Made by a program: the position numbers and the translations under genes. Positions 12,777 through 20,867 of a DNA stretch of 36,370 nucleotides are shown one piece after another; the stretch's first letter is position 1; the number at the start of each line of letters is the position of its first letter. This stretch comes from a virus, in the IMG/VR virus record IMGVR_UViG_3300044846_000201, positions 1 through 36,370 of that record, one strand, 5' to 3'. The notes beneath the pieces are model-generated. The model did no database searches, was not told the DNA's origin, and saw only the letters and a list, made by a program, of their open reading frames with translations.

Positions 12777-14956
12777 AAGACACCACCGGAATCGTAGCCG
12801 CAGGAAATGTGGCAAAAAACGGACCGTACCCGTCAAAAGGCGGTTCCGAGGAAATTTTGGCCGTTGCGCGTTCACGCATGACAATGGCTATGTCAGCGTT
12901 TTCTCAGACCCGGGAAGACGAACTTGACGATCTGCGGTTCTACGCAGGCTCCCCAGACAACCAGTGGCAGTGGCCTGCTGACGTGCTCCAAACTCGTGGT
13001 GCCGTGCAGGGTCAAACGATCAACGCCCGCCCGTGCCTCACCATCAACAAGCTGCCACAGCACGTTCATCAAGTGACGAACGAGCAGCGCATGAACCGTC
13101 CCGGCATCAAAGTGATCCCGGCTGACGACAAGGCCGATGTTGACGTGGCAGACGTGTTCAACGGCGTGATTCGTCACATCGAGTACATCTCCGATGCTGA
13201 CGTGGCCTACGACACCGCCTGCGAAAACCAAGTGTCCTACGGTGAAGGCTACATCCGTTTGCTGACGGAGTACTGCGACGAGAAGACATTCGATCAAGAC
13301 ATCAAGATCGGGCGCATTCGCAACAGCTTCAGCGTGTACATGGACCCCATGATCCAAGACCCCACGGGCGCAGATGCCCGCTGGTGCTTCGTCACGGAAG
13401 ACTTGACCAAAGCTGAGTACGAGCGTCTGTACCCCGATGCCGCGCCGATCAGCACATTGATGAGCCTTGGTGTGGGCGATCAGTCCATCGCCCAGTGGAT
13501 TGGTGAGAACACCATCCGCATCGCTGAGTACTTCTACATCGAGTACGAGAAGCACACACTGAACCTGTACCCCGGCAACCAGACTGCGTTCACGGGCACA
13601 CCCGAAGACAAGGCTCTGCGCATGATGTTCGGCAAGCCGATCCGTACCCGTGAAGCTGACCGCAAAAAGGTCAAGTGGTGCAAAATCAACGGCTACGACA
13701 TCCTCGAGGAACGCGAGTGGGCCGGTGCCTACATCCCCGTGGTGCGCGTGGTCGGTAACGAGTTTGAGGTTGACGGCCAGATGTACGTGTCGGGCTTGGT
13801 GCGTAACGCCAAAGATGCCCAGCGCATGTACAACTACTGGGTGTCGCAGGAAGCTGAGATGCTGGCGCTGGCCCCCAAAGCCCCGTTCATCGGGTACGGC
13901 GGTCAGTTTGAAGGCTACGAGCAGCAGTGGAAGACTGCCAACACGAACAACTGGCCCTATCTGGAGGTCAATCCAGACGTTACAGACGGCCAAGGCGCGG
14001 TGTTGCCACTACCCCAGCGGGCACAGCCTCCAATGGCCTCCAGCGGCCTGCTGCAAGCCAAGGCGGGTGCTGCCGAGGACATCAAGTCGGCCACCGGCCA
14101 GTACAACGCATCGCTGGGCATGACCAGCAATGAGCGTTCTGGCAAAGCTATCTTGGCCCGCCAGCGCGAAGGCGACATCGGCACATATCACTACGTTGAC
14201 AACTTGGCCCGTGCAATTCGTCACATTGGTCGTCAACTCGTGGACTTGATCCCCAAGATTTACGACACCGAGCGCATTGCCCGCATCATTGGCGAAGATG
14301 GTGAGCCATCGACCGTCAAGATGAACCCGATGCAGGAAGAACCTGTCAAGCGGATCGTGGACCAAGAAGGTGTGCTGATTGAGAAAATCTACAACCCCGC
14401 TGTCGGCAAGTACGATGTGCGCGTGATCACCGGCCCCGGCTACGCTACCAAGCGTCAAGAGGCTCTGGAGAGCATGGCCCAGTTGCTGCAAGGCAACCCA
14501 CAGTTGTGGCAAGTCGCTGGCGATCTGTTCGTCAAGAACATGGACTGGCCCGGTGCTCAAGACCTCGCCAAGCGGTTCAAGAAAACCATCGACCCCAAAG
14601 TGCTGGCCGACGAAGACGATCCAGCCTTGGCCGCTGCAAACCAGCAAATGGAAGCGATGGCCGCTGAGATGGAGAACATGTTCCAGATGTTGCAAAACGT
14701 CAACCAGAGCATGGAAGCCCGTGAGATGCAGATCAAGCAGTTTGAAGCTGACATCAAAGCGTATTCTGCTGAAACACAGCGAATTTCCGCTGTACAAGCC
14801 GGTATGTCGCCCGAGCAGATTCAGGACATCGTGATGGGCACAATTGCCGCAGCGATGGACACTGGCGATCTGGTTGGTGGTGCACCGCAAATGCCTGAGA
14901 TGCAGCCTCAAATGGCCCCCGAACAAGGTCAAATGCCACCTGAAGGGATGATGTAA
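12773..14956 (+). CDS. Portal protein, P22 gp1-like
   Basis: 727 residues, the size of P22 gp1 (725). Typical segments include NEQRMNRPGIKVIPADD near residue 105, QVSYGEGYIRL and ATGQYNASLGMTSNERSGKAILARQREGD in the middle, and a C-terminal helical barrel region rich in Gln, Met and Glu (ANQQMEAMAAEMENMFQMLQ). It forms the dodecameric ring through which DNA is packaged and released, and binds TerL and the gp4-like adaptor. ATGA overlap with the co-chaperonin gene. The Met/Gln/Pro-rich extreme C-terminus is likely disordered. Confidence 0.95.
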   Translation: MKDTTGIVAAGNVAKNGPYPSKGGSEEILAVARSRMTMAMSAFSQTREDELDDLRFYAGSPDNQWQWPADVLQTRGAVQGQTINARPCLTINKLPQHVHQVTNEQRMNRPGIKVIPADDKADVDVADVFNGVIRHIEYISDADVAYDTACENQVSYGEGYIRLLTEYCDEKTFDQDIKIGRIRNSFSVYMDPMIQDPTGADARWCFVTEDLTKAEYERLYPDAAPISTLMSLGVGDQSIAQWIGENTIRIAEYFYIEYEKHTLNLYPGNQTAFTGTPEDKALRMMFGKPIRTREADRKKVKWCKINGYDILEEREWAGAYIPVVRVVGNEFEVDGQMYVSGLVRNAKDAQRMYNYWVSQEAEMLALAPKAPFIGYGGQFEGYEQQWKTANTNNWPYLEVNPDVTDGQGAVLPLPQRAQPPMASSGLLQAKAGAAEDIKSATGQYNASLGMTSNERSGKAILARQREGDIGTYHYVDNLARAIRHIGRQLVDLIPKIYDTERIARIIGEDGEPSTVKMNPMQEEPVKRIVDQEGVLIEKIYNPAVGKYDVRVITGPGYATKRQEALESMAQLLQGNPQLWQVAGDLFVKNMDWPGAQDLAKRFKKTIDPKVLADEDDPALAAANQQMEAMAAEMENMFQMLQNVNQSMEAREMQIKQFEADIKAYSAETQRISAVQAGMSPEQIQDIVMGTIAAAMDTGDLVGGAPQMPEMQPQMAPEQGQMPPEGMM

Positions 14957-15318
14957 TGAGTTGCGCTGATTTCATGGGTGAGTTGTTCTTGGCGCGGGAT
15001 GTGGCCCATTCCGTCCACCTCAACACCCGTTCATACTCAAAACACAAGGCGCTGCGGCACTTCTACGAGGATGTGCTGGACGCCGCCGACAAGTTTGCCG
15101 AGGCGTACCAAGGCCGTCATGGTCTAATTGGCCCCATCTCGCTCAAGTCAGCCCGCAAAGACGGTGCAATTTTGCCGTTCTTGGAGGACTCGCTGGCGTA
15201 CATCGAGGAAAACCGGTACAAGGTCTGCGGCAAGACTGACACAACCTTGCAGAACATCATTGACGAGATCATTGCTGTCTACCTGTCGGCGCTCTATAAA
15301 CTGAGGTTTTTGGCATGA
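14956..15318 (+). CDS. Conserved phage protein, DUF5856-like
   Basis: 120 residues, all-helical. FLARDVAHSVHLNTRSYSKHKAL followed by FYEDVLDAADKFAEAYQGRHG resembles the DUF5856 family, which looks like a small four-helix (ferritin-like) bundle. Function unknown. It overlaps portal (TAATG) and the next gene (ATGA). Position between portal and the structural/spike genes suggests a virion-assembly role or simple insertion in the late operon. Confidence 0.7.
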   Translation: MSCADFMGELFLARDVAHSVHLNTRSYSKHKALRHFYEDVLDAADKFAEAYQGRHGLIGPISLKSARKDGAILPFLEDSLAYIEENRYKVCGKTDTTLQNIIDEIIAVYLSALYKLRFLA

Positions 15319-16079
15319 CAACACCCACCGCATCACTCAGTTACTTTGGCCGCACCGAACCGTTTGACCTTCAGGTGTCTCGCAATCTGATCGGTGGGCA
15401 CTCCGTGGTGACCGTGTTTGGCTACAACCCCGATGTGGACACCACTGAGGAGTCGATCTGGCCTGATGGCGGCACAATCCCGCACCCCACAGTGGCCTCG
15501 GTGCTCAGTATCGTGTCTACAAACGCTGCCGATGACTCCGCTGGCACAGGCGCACGCACTGTGTACATCGAGGGTGTGAATGACAACTACGAGATCGTTT
15601 ACGAAACGGTGACTCTGGACGGCACGACCCCGGTATCTACCGTGCGCACGTATCTGTACGTCAACCAGTTTTACGTGGCAACAGTTGGGTCTGGTGGCGC
15701 AAACGCAGGCGAGATCACCGCCAAGGTCAGCACAACCCTGTACGACCTGATTGCCGCTGGCTACAACCAGCGCACAACCGGTCACTACTGCGTCCCGGCT
15801 GGCTATACCGGCTACATGACCGAGGGTGTCATCACCACAGGTCAAGCTTCTGGGTCTACCTCAGTCACAGCGTTCTTGAAGCAACACGGTCCTGATGGTA
15901 TCCTTCGCGTAGGTGCAGTTTCGACGTTGAACAACGGCTCTGTGCAGTACGACTTTTCCCCTCCGTACCGCATCCCCGAAAAAAATTGTATTGGTGCGTC
16001 AGTCATTGGCTCTGCCAGCAACAACTCGGCCAGTTCGTTTTTCAACATCATCCTCATTCAAAATTCACCGGGCTATTGA
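15315..16079 (+). CDS. Putative virion structural protein, beta-rich
   Basis: 254 residues. Contains the pattern NPDVDTTEESIWPDGG followed by GTGARTVYIEGVNDNYEIVYETVTLDGTTPVSTV, a beta-sandwich signature recurrent in structural proteins of marine and freshwater podoviruses. C-terminal FFNIILIQNS is compatible with a trimer interface. Likely a capsid-surface or tail-appendage protein; I cannot tell which. It heads the spike/fibre cassette placed between portal and scaffold. Confidence 0.7.
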   Translation: MTTPTASLSYFGRTEPFDLQVSRNLIGGHSVVTVFGYNPDVDTTEESIWPDGGTIPHPTVASVLSIVSTNAADDSAGTGARTVYIEGVNDNYEIVYETVTLDGTTPVSTVRTYLYVNQFYVATVGSGGANAGEITAKVSTTLYDLIAAGYNQRTTGHYCVPAGYTGYMTEGVITTGQASGSTSVTAFLKQHGPDGILRVGAVSTLNNGSVQYDFSPPYRIPEKNCIGASVIGSASNNSASSFFNIILIQNSPGY

Positions 16080-16086
16080 GTACAAT
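16057..16086 (+). promoter_or_regulatory. Candidate promoter before the fibre/spike genes
   Basis: TTCAAA (16057-16062), 18-base spacer, TACAAT (16081-16086), ahead of the gene starting at 16104. The -35 is inside the end of the preceding gene. The same -35 and spacing appear at 10187-10216. It is a weak, motif-only call; it might let spike genes be made separately. Confidence 0.35.
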
Positions 16087-16103
16087 ACCCACAAGGAGCC
16101 ATC

Positions 16104-16406
16104 ATGGAACTTCTCAACCCCCTCGCCAAAGCCAACTTCCCGGCTCAAACTGCTGCATTCACAGGCACAGCGGCCAACACATCTGGCTGGCCCGCTGGTC
16201 CTGAAGGCGTCATGGTCTGGTCCACAGAACCCTGCTACGTTGAGGTGGGTGAAGGCGCTGTGGCAACAACTGCCAGCACACCGATTCCTGCTTTCACACC
16301 AATCCCGTTCAAAATCCCCACCGGCACATCTGGCCTGTGGCGAGTGAGCGCCATCCAGATTTCTTCTGGTGGCACTGTGTACTGCAAACCGATGAACACA
16401 AAATGA
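16104..16406 (+). CDS. Small beta-rich structural protein
   Basis: 100 residues with AAGGAG before the ATG. Rich in Thr, Ala, Pro and Gly, no charge clusters (NPLAKANFPAQTAAFTGTAA, WSTEPCYVEVGEG, CKPMNTK). Resembles the short beta-sandwich proteins often encoded next to phage fibres and likely virion-associated. Its stop overlaps the next start (ATGA). Confidence 0.6.
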   Translation: MELLNPLAKANFPAQTAAFTGTAANTSGWPAGPEGVMVWSTEPCYVEVGEGAVATTASTPIPAFTPIPFKIPTGTSGLWRVSAIQISSGGTVYCKPMNTK

Positions 16407-16561
16407 GCTTTATTGCTGTTCGCAACGCTGTTGGCATTGGGCTGGGTGGCATCATTGCACTGTTCGGCGGTCGCGGCAGCGAACAAGCTCAGAGCAACCT
16501 TTTAGCTGAAGACGGCGACAACCTCGTTCAAGAGGACGGCGGCTTTATTCTGTTGGAGTAA
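16403..16561 (+). CDS. 52-residue protein with one hydrophobic segment
   Basis: The ATG at 16403 overlaps the previous stop (ATGA), which decides this start over a longer frame. A glycine-rich hydrophobic segment (AVGIGLGGIIALFGG) is followed by an acidic tail with the repeat-like LLAEDGDNLVQEDGGFILLE, a motif I associate with short phage fibre-associated proteins. It could be a membrane-facing or fibre-capping peptide. Function unknown. Confidence 0.6.
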   Translation: MSFIAVRNAVGIGLGGIIALFGGRGSEQAQSNLLAEDGDNLVQEDGGFILLE

Positions 16562-16564
16562 CAA

Positions 16565-17068
16565 ATGGCCGTTTTTCTCTCACCCGTGGGCGGCGCAGGT
16601 GCCCAGTTTTTTGACAACAATGGTAATCCTCTCACCGGTGGTAAGCTGTACACATACGCCGCTGGCACAACCACTCCGCAGGTCACGTACACGACATCCG
16701 CAGGCAATGTTGCGCACACCAACCCAATCGTTTTTGATGCAGCAGGTCGTGTACCCGGCAGCAGTGAAATTTGGGTGTCCGCTGGTGTCAATTACAAATT
16801 TGTTCTCAAAGACTCCAACGATGTATTGATTGCAACTTGGGACAACTTGTTAGGCTTGGCCGCTGGCTCCTCGACGATTGAAAATTTCACAGGCACTGGT
16901 GCTCAAGCGAGTTACACATTGACTCGTGCCCCAATTAATGAAAATTCCACAAACGTGTTCATCAATGGTGTGTACCAGCAAAAAAACACGTATTCTGTCG
17001 TGAATGCAGTTTTGACTTTCTCAGAAGCACCTCCTGTCACGTCTTCGATTGAAGTTGCTTACTTCTAA
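16565..17068 (+). CDS. Tail fibre/spike adaptor with head-binding-type N-terminus
   Basis: 167 residues with GGAG before the ATG. Opens MAVFLSPVGGAGAQFFDNNG and continues NPLTGGKLYTYAAGTTTP and PIVFDAAGRVPGSSEIWVSAG, the common N-terminal attachment module of podovirus spikes and fibres. The C-terminal part (NFTGTGAQASYTLTRAP, FINGVYQQKNTYSV) is a second beta module often seen in fibres. As it stops there, it probably is an adaptor that links the following fibre and spike to the tail. Confidence 0.78.
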   Translation: MAVFLSPVGGAGAQFFDNNGNPLTGGKLYTYAAGTTTPQVTYTTSAGNVAHTNPIVFDAAGRVPGSSEIWVSAGVNYKFVLKDSNDVLIATWDNLLGLAAGSSTIENFTGTGAQASYTLTRAPINENSTNVFINGVYQQKNTYSVVNAVLTFSEAPPVTSSIEVAYF

Positions 17069-17077
17069 GGATTAAAA

Positions 17078-17713
17078 ATGGCCGATTTGAAAATTTCAGC
17101 ACTGCCTGCGTCAACGACACCACTTGCCGGAACAGAGGTTCTACCTATTGTTCAAAGCAGCACTACCAAGCAAGTAAGTGTTGCAAACTTGACCGCAGGT
17201 CGTGCCGTCAGCGTTGCATCACTTACCGCGACAACGGGAAGTGTGGTGATTGGCACATCGGGGCAAGGTGTTGATTTTTCTGCTGACAGCCACGCTACCG
17301 GCATGACAAGTGAATTACTCGACGATTACGAGGAAGGCACATGGACGCCCACACTTGATAACGTCACAGTGACTTATGCTTTCAACCAAGCAAAATACAC
17401 AAAGATCGGGCGATTCGTTTTTTGCTCACTGGTCATCAGCACTACGTCCATCGACAACACTGACACGAGCTCTTTGCAGGTTGGTGGCTTGCCGTTCGCA
17501 TCTGCTGATGCCGGATATGTTGCTGGCTCTATTGGCAATAACGGCTCGTCTGCTGCATTGCTGACAACTGCTGTCAGGAACATGACTGGAGTCTATATTT
17601 CCGGCTCTAATTTGTATCTTGTCGATGCGTCAACAACCACATTCCCGACATACGCGGCAATCTGCAACGCATCTGGCAGGTTCTACTTGTCCTTTTCCTA
17701 CATGACAGCATAA
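17078..17713 (+). CDS. Tail fibre protein with YEEGTWTPTL module
   Basis: 211 residues. N-terminus MADLKISALPASTTPLAGTE is a common start of phage fibre proteins. The central DDYEEGTWTPTLDNVTVTY begins a widespread beta-sandwich fibre-tip domain that extends to the C-terminus (GRFYLSFSYMTA). It probably contacts the host surface or supports the spike. AAGGA precedes the ATG. Confidence 0.78.
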   Translation: MADLKISALPASTTPLAGTEVLPIVQSSTTKQVSVANLTAGRAVSVASLTATTGSVVIGTSGQGVDFSADSHATGMTSELLDDYEEGTWTPTLDNVTVTYAFNQAKYTKIGRFVFCSLVISTTSIDNTDTSSLQVGGLPFASADAGYVAGSIGNNGSSAALLTTAVRNMTGVYISGSNLYLVDASTTTFPTYAAICNASGRFYLSFSYMTA

Positions 17714-17722
17714 GGAACGCAA

Positions 17723-19444
17723 ATGTCTTTGACCAAAGTTTCCTACTCAATGATCACTGGCGCACCTGCCAACGTCATTGATTTTGGCGCTGACCCTTCT
17801 GGGGTAGCTGACAGCACATCGGCTATTCAGGACGCAATTGACTCGTTGACCAACGGTGTAGTGTTGTTTCCCGCAGGGACATATACTGTCTCAGCCAAAT
17901 TGGTGCTGAAATCAAATGTGTCGTTGACGGGAAATAACGCGACTCTCACATATACAACACCGTATGAAGACGATCAAGGATTTTTAACTGACGACAACGT
18001 AGCAGTTGAAAACATCACAATTCAAGGTTTGATTTTTGACGGTGGTGGTACTTGGACAAGCACCCCTTTTCCGAATCCTTACAGTGCTGGCAACAGTGTA
18101 GGTTTTACAAACGGTCAGCGCGGTATCCGCATAGACAGCTCATCGTCAAAAAATATTGTTGTTAAAAACAACGTGTTCACGGGTCTTGAGCAGGGTTTTT
18201 ACTCCGGTGCTTGCACAAACACCATCATCACAGACAACATCTTTGAAACGATTGGCACTGCCGCAATCAATACATCTTGCCAGTATTCGACTATTGCAAA
18301 CAACGTCATTCGCGGCATTTTGGGCAACCAAACAAATGCTGGTGTAACAAGTATCGCAGCATCTCAGTTTGCGGATGGCATTTACTTCTACGGCGCAAAA
18401 AATGTATCAGTCAGCGGAAACGTGATTGAAAACTGCATTCGCATTGGCGTGGTGCTTGAGGGCGATGGCGTCACGCTGTGCTCCAACATTTCCGTCACAG
18501 GCAACTCGCTCAAAAACTTCAACTCTTGCCGTGGAACTGAACTGAATGCGGCAATCTGGGCTGAAGGCGGAAAAGTTGATTACACATGCTCGGCCACAGG
18601 AAACGTCTGTGACAACACTGGTGCCACTGCCGGAACTAATAATCAGCTCGGCATACAAGGAACTCGACTCACCATCACTGGAAACACCATAACGGCTTTC
18701 AACATTGGAATTACAGGCACAGAAGTCAAGGTGTTCAACAACACCCTGCAAGACAACAGCGAATCAGGTATCCAGATTGGTGAGCAAACAGCGTCTGACG
18801 CATCCACCTTGTCTGGAAACATGGTTGTAAATAGCGGTGCTGCGGGCATGCTTTTCTACCGCACTCACGGCCTCATCAATGTGGTCGGCAATACGTTTAT
18901 TGACAATGGACAGACAACAGCCAATCCGCAAAACTGGTCTGCTATTGTTGTTGAACGGTACTACAACGACCAAAAAGTCGTCATTGTTGGTAACACGTTT
19001 ATTTCGTCTGCTGATGAGGGAGATGCCACTGGTCAATTGCGATCCATCACTGGCGTTGCTGGCGGTGACTTCACCAGAACGACTGATTGGGTCAGAAACA
19101 ACCAGTTCATCTTCACCGGTAGTTTTACGACAGCCTATCCCGACAATTTGAAAGTCGAGCCGTGTTCCTTTGGATACGACAACACTTCTGGCACGATTTT
19201 CAAATACACGCTGATGCCGATCAACGGAAACATGGACAGCAAGATGCGTCAACCATTTGGTGATGGCGACACTGATGGCTATCCATACATGGTGGGCTAT
19301 GCTAGTGCCATCCCTGTGTCAGGCACATATCGTCAAGGCGATTATTTGCTTAACAACGTGCAGACATCCGGCCAGCCATTTGGGTGGGTTTGCACAACTG
19401 AAGGTACGCCGGGTACTTGGAAAATTATTTCGACGGTTTCTTAA
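17723..19444 (+). CDS. Tailspike with right-handed beta-helix (pectate-lyase-like)
   Basis: 573 residues. Residues ~18-60 show the classic spike entry NVIDFGADPSGVADSTSAIQ and VVLFPAGTYTVSA. From ~65 to ~440 there are many short turns of NITIQGLIFDG, NIVVKNNVF, TIITDNIFE, NVSVSGNVIE and LTITGNTITAF type, i.e. a parallel beta-helix. The C-terminus (GYPYMVGYASAIPVSGTYRQGDYLLN...GWVCTTEGTPGTW) is a common beta cap. It probably binds and perhaps cleaves or deacetylates a surface polysaccharide; the active residues cannot be assigned by eye. It is the likely host-range determinant. Confidence 0.85.
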   Translation: MSLTKVSYSMITGAPANVIDFGADPSGVADSTSAIQDAIDSLTNGVVLFPAGTYTVSAKLVLKSNVSLTGNNATLTYTTPYEDDQGFLTDDNVAVENITIQGLIFDGGGTWTSTPFPNPYSAGNSVGFTNGQRGIRIDSSSSKNIVVKNNVFTGLEQGFYSGACTNTIITDNIFETIGTAAINTSCQYSTIANNVIRGILGNQTNAGVTSIAASQFADGIYFYGAKNVSVSGNVIENCIRIGVVLEGDGVTLCSNISVTGNSLKNFNSCRGTELNAAIWAEGGKVDYTCSATGNVCDNTGATAGTNNQLGIQGTRLTITGNTITAFNIGITGTEVKVFNNTLQDNSESGIQIGEQTASDASTLSGNMVVNSGAAGMLFYRTHGLINVVGNTFIDNGQTTANPQNWSAIVVERYYNDQKVVIVGNTFISSADEGDATGQLRSITGVAGGDFTRTTDWVRNNQFIFTGSFTTAYPDNLKVEPCSFGYDNTSGTIFKYTLMPINGNMDSKMRQPFGDGDTDGYPYMVGYASAIPVSGTYRQGDYLLNNVQTSGQPFGWVCTTEGTPGTWKIISTVS

Positions 19445-19454
19445 AGGAAAGATC

Positions 19455-19709
19455 ATGGCACTCGAAAAAACAGTTACATCGCCGTGCGGCTTCAAGGCAC
19501 TAGCCGCATATCATCGTGTCGAAGGTGTGTCGTTGACCGACAAGGTTACGATCGTTTTTCATGTGCGAAGCTACAAAGAGCAAGGCAAACCATTTTTCGC
19601 AGAGCAAGTGGTTCAGGCGGCCTACGACATAAATGGTGAAAATCCATTCAGGCAAGCGTATGATCATCTAAAAACATTGCCTGATTTTCAGGACGCTGAA
19701 GATTGTTAA
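19455..19709 (+). CDS. Hypothetical protein, 84 residues
   Basis: The start at 19455 has AAAGGAAAGATC before it; a longer upstream frame overlaps the spike and is rejected. The protein (MALEKTVTSPCGFKALAAYH...VTIVFHVRSYKEQGKPFF) looks like a small mixed alpha/beta fold of the kind found after fibre genes. A C-terminal DAEDC ends with Cys. Role unknown; a fibre chaperone is conceivable. Confidence 0.65.
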   Translation: MALEKTVTSPCGFKALAAYHRVEGVSLTDKVTIVFHVRSYKEQGKPFFAEQVVQAAYDINGENPFRQAYDHLKTLPDFQDAEDC

Positions 19710-19750
19710 ACAAAGGCTAGAGTGGATTCTCAAGCAAGAAAGGAAGTAAT

Positions 19751-20002
19751 ATGTTGCAGAAAACTGAAGTTGTTGACCGAATTGAAGTGCTGGAAAACGG
19801 GGCTGTGCAAGTCCGTACACGCACAACTATTTTGGAAAACGGTGTGCGAATCAGCGGGGCGTATCATCGGCATGTCGTTGCCCCCGGTGACGATTACAGT
19901 GGTGAAGATGCCAAGGTGCAAGCAATTGCAGCATCCATCCACACTGCTGACGTTGTGGCCGCATACAAAGCTGCCCAAACCAATGTTGCACAGCCAGAGT
20001 AA
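19751..20002 (+). CDS. Hypothetical protein, 83 residues
   Basis: AAGGAAG precedes the ATG at 19751. Contains VLENGAVQVRTRTTILENGVRISGAYHRHVVAPGDD, a beta-hairpin-rich pattern common to small phage proteins near tail and capsid genes, then an Ala-rich C-terminal helix. Function unknown. The downstream promoter candidate at 19986-20015 overlaps its end. Confidence 0.7.
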   Translation: MLQKTEVVDRIEVLENGAVQVRTRTTILENGVRISGAYHRHVVAPGDDYSGEDAKVQAIAASIHTADVVAAYKAAQTNVAQPE

Positions 20003-20015
20003 TCTGCTGTAAGAT
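19986..20015 (+). promoter_or_regulatory. Candidate promoter for scaffold and coat genes
   Basis: TTGCAC (19986-19991), 18-base spacer, TAAGAT (20010-20015). Predicted start is near 20022, about 40 bases before the scaffold gene. The same -35 and spacing are seen in the leftward candidate at 3960-3989. An extra promoter would help raise coat levels. Confidence 0.4.
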
Positions 20016-20027
20016 AACCCAACCGTA

Positions 20028-20059
20028 CCGGTGAGGTTCACCGGGAACTCACATGAGTT
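20028..20059 (+). promoter_or_regulatory. Two tandem hairpins in the scaffold 5' leader
   Basis: CCGGTGA (20028-20034), loop GGT, TCACCGG (20038-20044) is a perfect stem. It is followed by the AACTCA-CA-TGAGTT palindrome (20046-20059), which covers the GAGT ribosome site for the ATG at 20064. They could stabilise the mRNA or control scaffold translation. Confidence 0.45.
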
Positions 20060-20063
20060 AAAA

Positions 20064-20852
20064 ATGACTGATGAAGTCCAAACCTTAGCGGAAGTAGACT
20101 CCGCGCAAGCACCCGAGGTGACGGCCACCACGGACAATGCACAAAATGCGCCGGTAGTAGCTGAGAATCAAGACGGTAGCACCCAAGAGGAAAAGAAGTA
20201 CTCGCAGGCTGAAATCGACGCGATGATTGGCAAGCGCCTCGCAAGAGAACAGCGCAAATGGGAACGTGAGCAGCAGGCAAAGCAGGCACCCGTGCCAGCA
20301 ATGCCAACGGATATTCCGACAGTAGATCAATTTGACAGCCCGCAGGCATACGGTGATTTCATCCGTGCCGAAGCTGAAAAGCTGGTCCAACATCGGGAAA
20401 TCCAGAAACAACGCGCTGAGATTGAAGAAACCTTTGCAGAGCGTGAGGAAGAAGCCCGGTCTAAATACGATGACTTTGACCAAGTTGCGTATAACCCGAA
20501 CCTTCGCGTCACCGATGTGATGGCCGAAACCATCAAAGCGTCTGACCTTGGACCTGATCTGGCCTACTGGCTGGGCAGCAACCCCAAGGAAGCTGATCGC
20601 ATTTCTCGCTTGTCGCCACTGTTGCAAGCGCGTGAGATTGGTAAAGTTGAGGCAAAATTGAGTGCCGAACCTTTCCAAAAGAAAACCTCGTCTGCGCCTG
20701 ACCCGATTCGTCCGGTGACCGCACGAGCAGTAAACCCCGGTGTCACTGACACCACCGATCCTCGGTCTGTCAAGACCATGAGCACATCGGATTGGATTGC
20801 TGCCGAGCGTCAACGACAACTCGACAAGGCACGGGCACTCCGCAACCGCTAA
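20064..20852 (+). CDS. Scaffolding protein
   Basis: 262 residues from MTDEVQTLAEVDSAQAPEV; a GTG at 20031 lies in the leader hairpin and is not favoured. The protein is highly charged and helical: an acidic N-terminus, then KKYSQAEIDAMIGKRLAREQRKWEREQQ, a long coiled coil (REIQKQRAEIEETFAEREEEARSKYDDF) and a basic C-terminus (AAERQRQLDKARALRNR), typical of the coat-binding end of scaffolds. Position directly before coat matches P22 gp8. It guides prohead assembly and then leaves. Confidence 0.88.
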   Translation: MTDEVQTLAEVDSAQAPEVTATTDNAQNAPVVAENQDGSTQEEKKYSQAEIDAMIGKRLAREQRKWEREQQAKQAPVPAMPTDIPTVDQFDSPQAYGDFIRAEAEKLVQHREIQKQRAEIEETFAEREEEARSKYDDFDQVAYNPNLRVTDVMAETIKASDLGPDLAYWLGSNPKEADRISRLSPLLQAREIGKVEAKLSAEPFQKKTSSAPDPIRPVTARAVNPGVTDTTDPRSVKTMSTSDWIAAERQRQLDKARALRNR

Positions 20853-20867
20853 TTTTAGGAAATCATC

